64,000 nt of DNA from an uncultured Sphingomonas sp. (GTDB lineage Bacteria; Pseudomonadota; Alphaproteobacteria; Sphingomonadales; Sphingomonadaceae), in NCBI RefSeq assembly GCF_934560975.1, contig NZ_CAKTFO010000002.1, positions 124,001 through 188,000 of the forward strand, written 5' to 3'. The notes beneath the pieces were generated by a model. That model made no database searches. It saw only the letters and a program-made list of their open reading frames with translations, and was not told where the DNA came from. Made by a program: the position numbers and the translations under genes. Positions within the stretch are counted from its first letter, which is position 1; each line of letters begins with the position of its first letter. This document shows positions 1-8,148 of this stretch, in pieces.

Positions 1-2433
1 CGCGCGGCGGTGGCGCTGACCGAACTGGGACCGCTGGAGCGGGTCGAGGTGCTGCGCGGTCCGCAAAGCACCTTGTTCGGGCGTAACGCATCGGCCGGCA
101 TCATCAACATCGTCACCGCCAATCCGGAGTTCACCCAAAGCGGCTATGGCGAGGCGAGCATCGGCAATTACGACTATCGCCGCTTCGCCGCCGGCCTGAC
201 CGGCCCCCTCTTCGACAATGTGGCCTATCGGATCGACGGCGTGCTCACCAAGCGGCGCGGCTTCGTCGAGGAACTGGCGTCGGGACGCCACATCAACAAT
301 CGCGACCGCTGGCTGGCGCGCGGCAAACTGCTCTTCCGCCCGCATGATGGCCTGTCGCTGCTCCTCTCGGCCGATTATTCGCATCGGGACGAAGAATGTT
401 GCGCCGGCCCCTACCGGCCGACCGCCGACGTGGTCAGCTCCACCCCGGGACAGCCCGGCGGGACGCCAATCTATCGCCCCTCCTCGATCGAGGCGATCAT
501 CACCGGCTTCACCTCCGCCGTGCCCGGCGCCGACAAGGGGCGGGTCGAAACCGACACCTTCGCCCGCAAGGTCGTGCTGACGCCCGGCCGCAGCTTCCGT
601 CAGGATGTGGAGGATTATGGCACGTCGGCAGAGCTTAACCTCGACATCGGCGGCGCGCACCTCACCTCGATCAGCGCCTATCGCGGCAATCGCTTCATCA
701 AGGGGCAGGATGCGGATTTCTCCAGCCTCGACCTGACGGTGCGGCCCGACGACGGCAGCGGCTTCACCCGCTTTCGCACCTTCACCCAGGAAGTGCGGCT
801 GCAAGGACAGGCGTTTGCGGGCCGTCTCGATTGGCTGGTCGGCGGTTACCTCGCCGACGAACACCTGACTTACGTCGACAACAATGCCTATGGCGCGGAC
901 TTCGAGGCATTTGCCGCCGCGCGCATCGCCGCCGCCGGCCCGATCTTTTCCGCCTTTCCGCGCTATGGCTTCGGCAATCTGAGCGGGTTTGCCCGGGCGT
1001 TCAGCGATGCCCAGCTCGCCACCTCAACCGTGCCCGCCGCATCGCGCGGAGCGGTGGCCGATGCGGTTGCCGGCGCGGTGCGGAATGTCGCACTGAACGG
1101 CACCGGTCAGCTTGATCGCTTCCGCCAGCATGACCGCAATCTGGCTTTGTTCACCCACAATATCGTCCGGGTGACCGACCGGCTCTCGCTGACACTGGGG
1201 GCGCGCTACACCGACGACCGCAAGTCGGTGGATGCATCGCTCGTCTCCACCAGCGGGTGCGGCGCTTATGCCGCGAACCTTGCCCGACTGCGGGCGCTCG
1301 CCGCTTCCGCCGCCGCGAACCCCGGCGGCAATGGCGGGCTGAACTCGGCCATTGCGGGCGTCTCCGGCGCGCTCGCCAACCAGGCGCTGGGTGGCTTTGC
1401 CGGGCTCGCCTGCGTGGTGAACAGCGTGCAGGGCGACTTCGATGATGATCGCCACGAAAAGAAGTGGACCGGCACCGCCGTGCTCAGCTGGAAGCCGACC
1501 GAGCGGATCATGACCTATGCCAGCTTCGCGCGCGGCTACAAGGGCGGCGGGTTCAATCTCGACCGCGCGCAATTGTTCAACACCGCGACCCTGGCCCAGC
1601 AGCCGTTCGAAAGCCTGCAATTCAAGCCGGAAACGGTGGATGCCTGGGAATTGGGCGCGAAATATGCCGGCGGCGCCGTCACCCTCAATGCGGCCCTGTT
1701 CTACCAGCGCTTCCGCAACTTTCAGCTTAACACCTTCAACGGATTGAATTTCATCGTCAGCAACATCCAAAGCTGCAAGGACGATCTCGGCGGGCGCGAC
1801 GCGGATGCGGTCGCCGGCAATTCGGCCTGCGACGATACACGCAGCGGCGTGGTGTCCAAGGGGCTGGAACTGGAAGGCAGCGTCCGCCCGGTCCGCGACG
1901 TCACGCTGACCGCCGGCTTCACCTATGCCGACACCCGCTATCGCCATGGGCTGGTCGGCACGCCAGATCGCGTGACCGGCGACAATTCGCTGCCTCCTGC
2001 TTTGTTCCTGCTGCCGGGGAGCCGCCTGTCGAATGCGCCGAAATACGTCGCGACGGGATCGGCCGGCTGGACGCCCGCGATCGGCCATGGGTTGAGGGGG
2101 CTGGCTTATGCCGACATCCGCTATACCAGTCAGATCCACACGGGTTCGGACCTGTTCCCCGAAAAGGACCAGACCGGCGTTGCGGTGGTCAATGCCCGGA
2201 TCGGCATCGGCCGCGTGGACGGGGGATGGAGCCTGGAGCTGTGGGCGCAGAATCTGTTCGATGCCAACTACATCCAAACCGGCTTCAACATGCCGTTGCA
2301 GGGTGGCGGCAGCGGTGGCGTGCCCGGCACGGTCGGCGCGGTCCGGGCGTTCGGGACCACATCCAGCCAATTGCTCGGTGCCTTCCTGGGCGAACCGCGC
2401 ACGTGGGGCCTGACCGCGCGGACCAAATTCTAG
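1..2433 (+). CDS. TonB-dependent receptor, 5' end outside window
   Basis: Outer-membrane active transporter; this is most of the protein without its signal peptide and the start of the plug. The reading frame is open from base 1. The plug motif VEVLRGPQSTLFGRNA is seen near the start, followed by NIVT and a long beta-barrel region of alternating aromatic strands. The protein ends in a terminal Phe (TARTKF), the usual outer-membrane insertion signal. Loop regions hold a Cys pair (EECCAGP) and further cysteines that could form surface disulfides. An MFS transporter gene starts 16 bases downstream, so the pair probably imports one substrate across both membranes. The substrate is unknown. The family call is secure. 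Confidence 0.93.
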   Translation, partial: RAAVALTELGPLERVEVLRGPQSTLFGRNASAGIINIVTANPEFTQSGYGEASIGNYDYRRFAAGLTGPLFDNVAYRIDGVLTKRRGFVEELASGRHINNRDRWLARGKLLFRPHDGLSLLLSADYSHRDEECCAGPYRPTADVVSSTPGQPGGTPIYRPSSIEAIITGFTSAVPGADKGRVETDTFARKVVLTPGRSFRQDVEDYGTSAELNLDIGGAHLTSISAYRGNRFIKGQDADFSSLDLTVRPDDGSGFTRFRTFTQEVRLQGQAFAGRLDWLVGGYLADEHLTYVDNNAYGADFEAFAAARIAAAGPIFSAFPRYGFGNLSGFARAFSDAQLATSTVPAASRGAVADAVAGAVRNVALNGTGQLDRFRQHDRNLALFTHNIVRVTDRLSLTLGARYTDDRKSVDASLVSTSGCGAYAANLARLRALAASAAANPGGNGGLNSAIAGVSGALANQALGGFAGLACVVNSVQGDFDDDRHEKKWTGTAVLSWKPTERIMTYASFARGYKGGGFNLDRAQLFNTATLAQQPFESLQFKPETVDAWELGAKYAGGAVTLNAALFYQRFRNFQLNTFNGLNFIVSNIQSCKDDLGGRDADAVAGNSACDDTRSGVVSKGLELEGSVRPVRDVTLTAGFTYADTRYRHGLVGTPDRVTGDNSLPPALFLLPGSRLSNAPKYVATGSAGWTPAIGHGLRGLAYADIRYTSQIHTGSDLFPEKDQTGVAVVNARIGIGRVDGGWSLELWAQNLFDANYIQTGFNMPLQGGGSGGVPGTVGAVRAFGTTSSQLLGAFLGEPRTWGLTARTKF

Positions 2434-2449
2434 GACACGGGAGGGCGTG

Positions 2450-3697
2450 ATGCCGAAGCGTTATGGGGCGATCGCCCTCCTTACCTTCATATATGTTCTG
2501 AACTTCGTCGACCGGCAGCTGGTCGGCATCCTGGCTCAGCCGATCAAGGCCGATCTCGGGCTTTCCGATCGGGAATTGGGACTGCTGACCGGCGTCGCCT
2601 TCGCTTTGTTCTACACCACCCTTGCCTTGCCGATCGCGCGAGTGGCGGAGCGGCGCAACCGGACGGGCGTGATCGCCCTGTCGCTTGGCGTCTGGTCCGC
2701 CATGACCGCCTTGTGCGGTTTTGCGCGTGGCGTGCCGCAACTGATGCTTGCGCGGATCGGCGTGGGTTTGGGTGAGGCAGGCTACGCCCCCGCCGCGCAG
2801 TCGCTGATCGCCGATCTGGTCCGTCCGGAGCGGCGCGCGACTGCTCTGTCCATCTTCTCGCTGGGCATTCCGATCGGCATGCTGGTCGGCGCGGTGGCGG
2901 GCGGCTGGCTGGGACAGACGCTGGGATGGCGAATGGCGTTTATCGCTCTGGGGGTGCCGGGCATCCTGCTCGCATTGCTGGTCCCATTGGTCATCCGCGA
3001 GCCTGAACGGGGCAAGATGGACCGTGCCCAGTTGAATGCGGCCCCGTCCTTCGCCCATGTCGTGCAGCAATTATGGGCCGCACCGGGCTTCCTCCACATG
3101 GCCGCGGGCGCCACCCTGTCATCCTTTGCCGGTTATGGCGTGACCAGTTTCGCGGTGTCGCTGCTGATGCGTGGACGCGACCTTGGCCTGGCGCAGGCGG
3201 CGAGCGGCTTCGGCCTGGTGGCGGGAGGCGCGGTCGGGATCGGCATCGCGGCGGGCGGATGGTTGTCCGATAGTCAGCGGCGTAGCGGCAGCGGCCGGGT
3301 TGCGGCGGGTGGCGCGGTGGTCGCCGGCTTGTGCTTCTCGGTGGCGCTCATCCCGGGCGCAGGCCTGACCCAGCTTGCCGTTTGCGGCGGCGTCGGTCTT
3401 GCCGGGGCACACCTCTATTTCGGGCCGACCTACGGACTGACGGTCAACAGCGTCGGCCCGCAGTCCCGCGCCACCGCCATTGCCATCCTGCTGATGCTGA
3501 TGAACGCTGTCGGCCTCGGTCTCGGCCCACTCACGGTCGGTGCGTTGAGCGACCATTTCGCGCGGGCCGATGACGCGGCCTATGGCCTCGCCACGGCGCT
3601 GCGCTTGACCGTGTTGTTATATGTCTGGGCGGCCCTGCACTTTGCAATGGCGGGGCGCGCCCTGCGTCGGGGTCAGCCCCACAACTCCGCGCGGTAG
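2450..3697 (+). CDS. MFS transporter, spinster-like
   Basis: Inner-membrane major facilitator of about 415 residues with roughly 12 hydrophobic segments. The N-terminus carries YVLNFVDRQLVGIL, typical of the spinster/anion-symporter branch found beside TonB receptors in sphingomonads. RVAERRNR follows TM2-3 and ARIGVGLGEAGYAPA follows later. The ATG at 2450 is preferred to the GTG three bases upstream because the Shine-Dalgarno GGGAGGG (2439-2445) is then better spaced. It follows the TonB receptor by 16 bases, so it is probably co-transcribed and carries the same substrate across the inner membrane. Its 3' end overlaps the convergent downstream gene by 25 bases. The substrate is not predictable from sequence. 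Confidence 0.9.
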   Translation: MPKRYGAIALLTFIYVLNFVDRQLVGILAQPIKADLGLSDRELGLLTGVAFALFYTTLALPIARVAERRNRTGVIALSLGVWSAMTALCGFARGVPQLMLARIGVGLGEAGYAPAAQSLIADLVRPERRATALSIFSLGIPIGMLVGAVAGGWLGQTLGWRMAFIALGVPGILLALLVPLVIREPERGKMDRAQLNAAPSFAHVVQQLWAAPGFLHMAAGATLSSFAGYGVTSFAVSLLMRGRDLGLAQAASGFGLVAGGAVGIGIAAGGWLSDSQRRSGSGRVAAGGAVVAGLCFSVALIPGAGLTQLAVCGGVGLAGAHLYFGPTYGLTVNSVGPQSRATAIAILLMLMNAVGLGLGPLTVGALSDHFARADDAAYGLATALRLTVLLYVWAALHFAMAGRALRRGQPHNSAR

Positions 3698-4566
3698 CGG
3701 TCGAAGCACAACTGGCCGCAGGTCAGGCGGATCAGCGCGCCTTCCGCGATTGCCACGGCACGGGCGGGGTCCTCAGCCACGACCGGGCGCAGCACTTCGC
3801 GGTTCCAATCCTCGCTATGCTTCACGTCCAGCACGGCGTGGAGGTCGAAATAGCGCCGCTCGCGGTTGGACAGGCCGATCCGCTTCAGCCCCTTCGCCAC
3901 CAGCGCCGACCGGCCCGGGGCGGTCAGCTCGATCACACCCAGCGCGCCGACCGAGTGCCAGGCATAACGCCGGCTGGTCGCCATCGCGGTCATCGCATTG
4001 GCCAGCGCCAGGCTCTGCCACACCGTATTCTCGATCACCGGACCGACCTGCAGCGTCTCCACCAGCGCATCCAGCATCGGGCCGTGCATCCCGGCTTCTT
4101 GCCCGCGGCCCATTTCGTCCCAGTAATTGCGGGCGAGTTCAAGCTTGGCGGTGGTCGGCATCTTGATCTGCGTCATCGCGACCAGATCGTCGAACCCGGC
4201 TTCACCCGCCGCCTCCTGCTCGAAGAACCATTTTAGCTGTTCCGGGCTGGCCTCTTCCGCCAGCCACGGGAAGAGCCGGTCGCCCTGCCCCGGCCCGGTC
4301 TGCTTCAGCTCCTCGAACCAGGCGACGAAGCCGTCCACGTCGGTCGGCGCGGCGGCAGCGCGATCCACGATCCCGGCCCGCACCTCCTCCAGGAAGCCAC
4401 CTTCCAGCCGCGCCATGCGCAGGTCGCGTTCCATGCGTTTCTGCCAGTCGTCGGACGGAAAGCCCGGAACCAGCCGTTCGCGATTCCAGTGGGCAAGGCC
4501 GCGCTGGAAACTGTCGGTCAGGAATTGGGATGATCGGAGGGAGTCGTGGTCAGGCTGGGTCGCCAC
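3673..4566 (-). CDS. Heme-oxygenase-like diiron protein (iron-containing redox enzyme family)
   Basis: All-helical protein of about 297 residues that resembles the heme-oxygenase-like diiron oxidase (HDO) superfamily. Helices carry the expected metal-ligand pattern: FFEQEAAGEAGFDD, then an Glu with EAGMHGP, then YFDLHAVLDVKH. Family members oxidise amino acids or fatty acids, or cleave C-C bonds, with a labile Fe2 centre; the substrate here is unknown. I favour the GTG at 4566, which has AGGA nine bases upstream, over the ATG at 4638, which has no ribosome site and would add 24 atypical residues. It is transcribed alone and its stop lies inside the end of the MFS gene. The family is probable and the function unknown. 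Confidence 0.75.
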   Translation of the reverse strand: MATQPDHDSLRSSQFLTDSFQRGLAHWNRERLVPGFPSDDWQKRMERDLRMARLEGGFLEEVRAGIVDRAAAAPTDVDGFVAWFEELKQTGPGQGDRLFPWLAEEASPEQLKWFFEQEAAGEAGFDDLVAMTQIKMPTTAKLELARNYWDEMGRGQEAGMHGPMLDALVETLQVGPVIENTVWQSLALANAMTAMATSRRYAWHSVGALGVIELTAPGRSALVAKGLKRIGLSNRERRYFDLHAVLDVKHSEDWNREVLRPVVAEDPARAVAIAEGALIRLTCGQLCFDRYRAELWG

Positions 4567-4652
4567 GTTGGTAATCCTGTTTTGTCGAGATATTTCAGGG
4601 CTGAACGGTGGAACCAGCCCGGTGTTCCAATCGTACATGAACCCGAAATGAA

Positions 4653-4677
4653 GGAACTCTCACCCTTTTGTGCCGTT
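4653..4677 (+). promoter_or_regulatory. EcfG-type general stress promoter
   Basis: GGAAC at 4653-4657 and CGTT at 4674-4677 are separated by exactly 16 bases. This matches the alphaproteobacterial EcfG (sigma-T/sigma-EcfG) consensus GGAAC-N16/17-CGTT without mismatch. The ATG of the next gene lies 38 bases past the -10 element, a normal leader length. Confidence 0.82.
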
Positions 4678-4715
4678 CACACCGCACAGTTTGGCGTGCA
4701 ACAAGGAAGAGAGTC

Positions 4716-5003
4716 ATGAAGCGTAAGTCCATCATCGCCACCGTGGTCGCGATGTCGCTCGGCCTGGCCACTCCGGCCATGGCACAGAGCGCGGAGCAGT
4801 TGCTGAAGGGCACCGCCATCGGTGCGGGCGGCGGTGCGCTGGCCGGCGCGGTCCTTCCGGGTGTCTCCACCGGCAATGGCGCGCTGATCGGCGCGGCGGG
4901 CGGCGCCGCCTATACGGCGCTGAAGAAGAACAAGAAGTATTATCGCGACAGCCGTGGCCGCAAATATTACATCGATAAGCGTGGCTATCGCCGCTACAAG
5001 TAA
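4716..5003 (+). CDS. Small exported glycine-zipper protein, stress-promoter driven
   Basis: A 95-residue protein starting MKRKSIIATVVAMSLG with a Sec signal peptide that probably ends at AMAQS. The middle is a Gly/Ala zipper (GTAIGAGGGALAGAVLPG, then GAAGGAAYTAL), as in small membrane-inserting stress proteins. The tail is short, basic and Tyr-rich (KKYYRDSRGRKYYID, then RYK). The ATG at 4716 follows AAGGAAGAGAG. An upstream in-frame extension exists but lies across the promoter and is rejected. It is a one-gene unit between an EcfG promoter and a strong terminator. The inferred role is an envelope protein made under general stress; the molecular function is not known. Confidence 0.85.
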   Translation: MKRKSIIATVVAMSLGLATPAMAQSAEQLLKGTAIGAGGGALAGAVLPGVSTGNGALIGAAGGAAYTALKKNKKYYRDSRGRKYYIDKRGYRRYK

Positions 5004-5028
5004 GCCTTCGCTTGCTGGCGAACATATA

Positions 5029-5058
5029 GGGCCTCGGGAGCGATCCCGAGGCCCTTTT
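5029..5058 (+). terminator. Rho-independent terminator
   Basis: A perfect 11-bp stem (GGGCCTCGGGA pairs with TCCCGAGGCCC) with a GCGA tetraloop is followed by TTTT. It lies 26 bases after the stop of the small exported protein and ends that transcript. Confidence 0.92.
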
Positions 5059-5073
5059 CATGCAGCCCCAGGT

Positions 5074-5775
5074 CTAGCTATTCGGCAGGTTGCAGAGCCA
5101 TTCGGCCAGCATGGCGCGCCCCGCCGCCGCCGCCGCCGGCCCGAGCCGCGCATGGTCCTCCAACAGGGCCGCGCGCGTCATCCCCGCTTGGCGCACATAG
5201 TCCTCGTTCGCCGCCCAATGCTCGAACCGCGCATCCTCGCCCATCTCCGGATGGAATTGCAGCGCGAGAACCGCATTGCCCAGGCGGAAGCCCTGGTTGG
5301 GATAGAGGTGGCTCGCGGCGAGATGCTCCGCCCCGTCCGGCAGGTCGAACGTGTCGCCATGCCAATGCAGCAAGGGCACGCCGGCCAGATGGCGTAAAGG
5401 CGAGGCGGCGCCCGCGTCGCTCAGCGCCACGGGTGCAAAGCCGATCTCCGTCACGTTCCCCAGATAGACGCGAGCGCCCAGTGCGGCGGCGATCATCTGC
5501 GCCCCCAGGCAGATGCCGATGGTCGGCCGCCCCGCCGCGATCCGCAGGGCAAAGCCGGTCACCTCGCGCTCGATCCACGGAAAGGCGTCGCGCTCATAAA
5601 CGCCCATCGGCCCACCCATCACCGCCACCAGATCGGGCGCGAGCCAGTCGAGAGCAGCAAAACACGGATCGTCGGCATCGATCCGGGCGATGTCATAACC
5701 CGCCTGCTCCATCGGCAGGCGAAAGCCGGCCGCGCCCTCCATCGGCGTATGACGGACGACGAGGGCGCGGGGCAT
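5074..5775 (-). CDS. Class I glutamine amidotransferase-like protein
   Basis: A 233-residue GATase1-fold protein. The nucleophile elbow is GICLGAQ with Cys89, and the His/Glu pair of the triad is LQFHPEM (His175, Glu177). An oxyanion-type GGPMGVY lies near residue 64. No synthase partner domain is present, so it belongs to the stand-alone group related to GMP-synthase-type amidotransferases and gamma-glutamyl hydrolases. It starts 5 bases after the upstream flavoenzyme stop, so the two are probably one transcript. The substrate is unknown. The catalytic residues look intact. Confidence 0.88.
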   Translation of the reverse strand: MPRALVVRHTPMEGAAGFRLPMEQAGYDIARIDADDPCFAALDWLAPDLVAVMGGPMGVYERDAFPWIEREVTGFALRIAAGRPTIGICLGAQMIAAALGARVYLGNVTEIGFAPVALSDAGAASPLRHLAGVPLLHWHGDTFDLPDGAEHLAASHLYPNQGFRLGNAVLALQFHPEMGEDARFEHWAANEDYVRQAGMTRAALLEDHARLGPAAAAAGRAMLAEWLCNLPNS

Positions 5776-5780
5776 CGGGA

Positions 5781-7184
5781 TCAGTCGCCGGTCAGGATGC
5801 GATCGACCAACTGCTTCACGGTCGGCACGAACCCGTTGGAGTAGAAGGGGTCCTGCTTGAACTTGTAAGCGGCGTGGCCCGCGAACATCAGGTTATGTTC
5901 CACCGGACCGCCATGCCCGATGTCCTGCAAGGTCTTCTGGATGCAGAAGCTGCGCGGATCGGCAAGTCGCCCGGTCGAATTGCCCTCCGTATCGGCCCAG
6001 GACGAGAAGGAGCATTGGCTGAGGCAGCCCATGCAATCCGCCTGGTCCTTGCGGATGATCTTCATCTCCTCGGGCGTGACGAACACCAGGGTGTTGTCCG
6101 GCGTCTTCAGCGCCACGTTGAAGCCCAGAGCATCCCATTCGCGGGCACGGTGCAGGTCGCCCAGCGTCACCCAGAAGCTCTTGCCCTTGACGCCCACGTC
6201 CAGCTGGAACTGATGGTCGCCGGCCGCCTCCATCGAAAAGGCGATCTGCCGCTCCGATCGTGCCTCAAGGTTGCGCAGGAAGCTGTTGCGCACGGCCGAA
6301 GAATAGAAGCCAGTGGGCGAGAAGCGGTGCAGCAGGATGTCGCCCTCGTCCAGCGTCAGCAGCCGGTCCTTCCACTCTTCCGAAATCGGGCTTTCCCGCG
6401 TCAGCAAAGGCCGCGTCCCGAACTGGAAGGCGATTGCGCCCAGTTCCGGATTGTCGATCCAGTTGCTCCAGTCGCGCAGGTGCCAGACGCCGCCGGCCAT
6501 GATGATCGGCACATCCTCGCTCACCCCGCCAGCGCGCATGGTTTCGCGCAGCGCCTTGACGCGGGGATAGGGATCCTGCGGTTGGCGCGGATCCTCGGCA
6601 TTGGACAGGCCGTTATGCCCGCCCGCCAGCCAGGGATCCTCATAGACCACGCCGCCCAGCCATTCGGCTGCCTTGCTGTAGGCCCGCTTCCACAAGGCGT
6701 TGAAGGCGCGGCCGGAGGAGACGATCGGCAGGTAGTGCACGCCGTATGACGCGGCGATCTCGCTCAATTTATAGGGCATGCCCGCGCCGCAGGTGACGCC
6801 GGCCACCAGCCCCTTGGTGCGTTCCAGCACGCCCTGCAGCACGCGTTGCGCGCCGCCCATTTCCCACAGGACGTTGATGTTGATCGCGCCCTTGCCGCCG
6901 GAAATCTCCCACGCGCGGCGCACCTGCTCCGCCGCGCCGTCGATGGCATATTGGACCAGCTCTTCATGCCGTTCGCGCCGGGTCAGCGCGCGATAGACCT
7001 GCGGCACGATGCGCCCGTCCGCATCGTAACTGTCGGCATTGACGGCGGAGATCGTGCCGATGCCGCCCGCCGCAGCCCAGGCACCCGCACTCGCATGATT
7101 GGATACAGCGACGCCCTTGCCGCCTTCGATCAGCGGCCAAACCTCGCGGCCGCCATAGCGCATCGGGCGCAAACCCTTGAACAA
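5781..7184 (-). CDS. Nitronate monooxygenase-family flavoenzyme with C-terminal Cys cluster
   Basis: A protein of about 467 residues resembling NAD(P)H-dependent flavin oxidoreductases of the 2-nitropropane dioxygenase/nitronate monooxygenase fold. FMN-barrel signatures are seen: GGIGTISAVNAD, GVTCGAGMP, PIIMAGGVW and AFQFGTRPLL. The TTG at 7184 is chosen because GGAGG lies five bases upstream and the resulting start (MFKGLRPMRYGG) looks natural; the longer open frame only runs into the upstream gene. It is over 100 residues longer than typical family members. The extension carries Cys384, Cys387, Cys391 and Cys414, which could bind a metal or iron-sulfur cluster. Substrate unknown. It sits between a hydrolase and an amidotransferase on one strand. 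Confidence 0.85.
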   Translation of the reverse strand: MFKGLRPMRYGGREVWPLIEGGKGVAVSNHASAGAWAAAGGIGTISAVNADSYDADGRIVPQVYRALTRRERHEELVQYAIDGAAEQVRRAWEISGGKGAININVLWEMGGAQRVLQGVLERTKGLVAGVTCGAGMPYKLSEIAASYGVHYLPIVSSGRAFNALWKRAYSKAAEWLGGVVYEDPWLAGGHNGLSNAEDPRQPQDPYPRVKALRETMRAGGVSEDVPIIMAGGVWHLRDWSNWIDNPELGAIAFQFGTRPLLTRESPISEEWKDRLLTLDEGDILLHRFSPTGFYSSAVRNSFLRNLEARSERQIAFSMEAAGDHQFQLDVGVKGKSFWVTLGDLHRAREWDALGFNVALKTPDNTLVFVTPEEMKIIRKDQADCMGCLSQCSFSSWADTEGNSTGRLADPRSFCIQKTLQDIGHGGPVEHNLMFAGHAAYKFKQDPFYSNGFVPTVKQLVDRILTGD

Positions 7185-7246
7185 TCCCGCCTCCGGATAG
7201 ACAAATGATCGGCGGCATATAGGCCAGCTCGGACGTAATTGCGCGC

Positions 7247-8110
7247 TTATTCGTGATCGACCGTGGCGAGCAGGCGATCGATCGCGGCGACGCTTTCCGG
7301 CTCCTCCAGCGTGGGCGCATATCCGATGCGAGGCAGCGTCACCCGCTCGATCGCGGGCATGCGCGCCGCCATCGCCGCGGCGGTTTCCGCCGACAGCACA
7401 TCGGACAGGCGGCCGCGCACCAAGGTCGCCGGCAGGCCCGCCAGACCGTCGAACGCGGGCCACAGGTCGATCGCCGGCTGGGGCAGCGTGAACGGTTCGG
7501 CGATGGCGGGATCATAATCGAACAGGATGCGGCCATCCTGGCCCTCCCTGCAAAGCCGCCGTGCCAGGACGGACCAGTCGGCGGCGGTGTAATCCGGGAA
7601 GCCGCCGGCATGGTTCGCGGCGATCGCCTCCGCCGCATCCTCCCACGAGGCGAAGCGAACGTCCCGCCCGACATAGGCACGGATGCGCGCCATCCCCTCC
7701 GGGTTCAGCACCGGCCCGACATCGTTGAGCAACACGCCGCGCAACAGCGCGGGCGTGGTGGCCGCCATCAACATGGCGAGCAGCCCGCCCAGCGACGTCC
7801 CGATCACCACCACCGGGCCAAGCCGCTCGGCGGCGATCAGCACCATGAGATCCTGCAGATAGACGGCCGGCACGTAGCTGAGCGGATCGGCGGCGAAGTC
7901 GCTTCCCCCACGCCCGCGCAGGTCGACCGCCACCACCCGCCGCGTGCCGGCGAGGCGGGCCGCCACCCCCTCGAAATCGCGCGCGTTGCGGGTCAACCCC
8001 GGGATGCACAGCACCGGCTTCCGGCCCGGATCGCCCGCATAGTCGCGAAAGTGCAGCCTGAGGTCGTCCGCCGAATAGCACCAACCATCACGATAGGCCG
8101 TGTGCGCCAT
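7247..8110 (-). CDS. Alpha/beta hydrolase
   Basis: A 287-residue alpha/beta-hydrolase fold protein. The oxyanion region is CIPGLTRNARDF, the strand-4 region is AVDLRGRGGSDF, and the nucleophile elbow is GTSLGGLL with Ser106. The acid and His are expected in the C-terminal part (near RGRLSDVLS), but the usual catalytic His at the end is replaced by a PRIGYAPTLEEPE-type segment, so activity is uncertain. The start MAHTAYRDGW at 8110 follows GGGGAAGG; 20 upstream residues in the longer frame are rejected. It is divergent from selO with only 38 bases between starts, and it is the first gene of the hydrolase, flavoenzyme and amidotransferase run. Confidence 0.87.
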   Translation of the reverse strand: MAHTAYRDGWCYSADDLRLHFRDYAGDPGRKPVLCIPGLTRNARDFEGVAARLAGTRRVVAVDLRGRGGSDFAADPLSYVPAVYLQDLMVLIAAERLGPVVVIGTSLGGLLAMLMAATTPALLRGVLLNDVGPVLNPEGMARIRAYVGRDVRFASWEDAAEAIAANHAGGFPDYTAADWSVLARRLCREGQDGRILFDYDPAIAEPFTLPQPAIDLWPAFDGLAGLPATLVRGRLSDVLSAETAAAMAARMPAIERVTLPRIGYAPTLEEPESVAAIDRLLATVDHE

Positions 8111-8148
8111 GCTTGCACCTTCCCCCGTTGCGCGCCCATATCGCGGGC

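Noticed and set aside
1024..2370. A 448-codon minus-strand frame opposite the first TonB receptor
   Set aside because: Antisense shadow; the receptor frame is complete to a terminal Phe.
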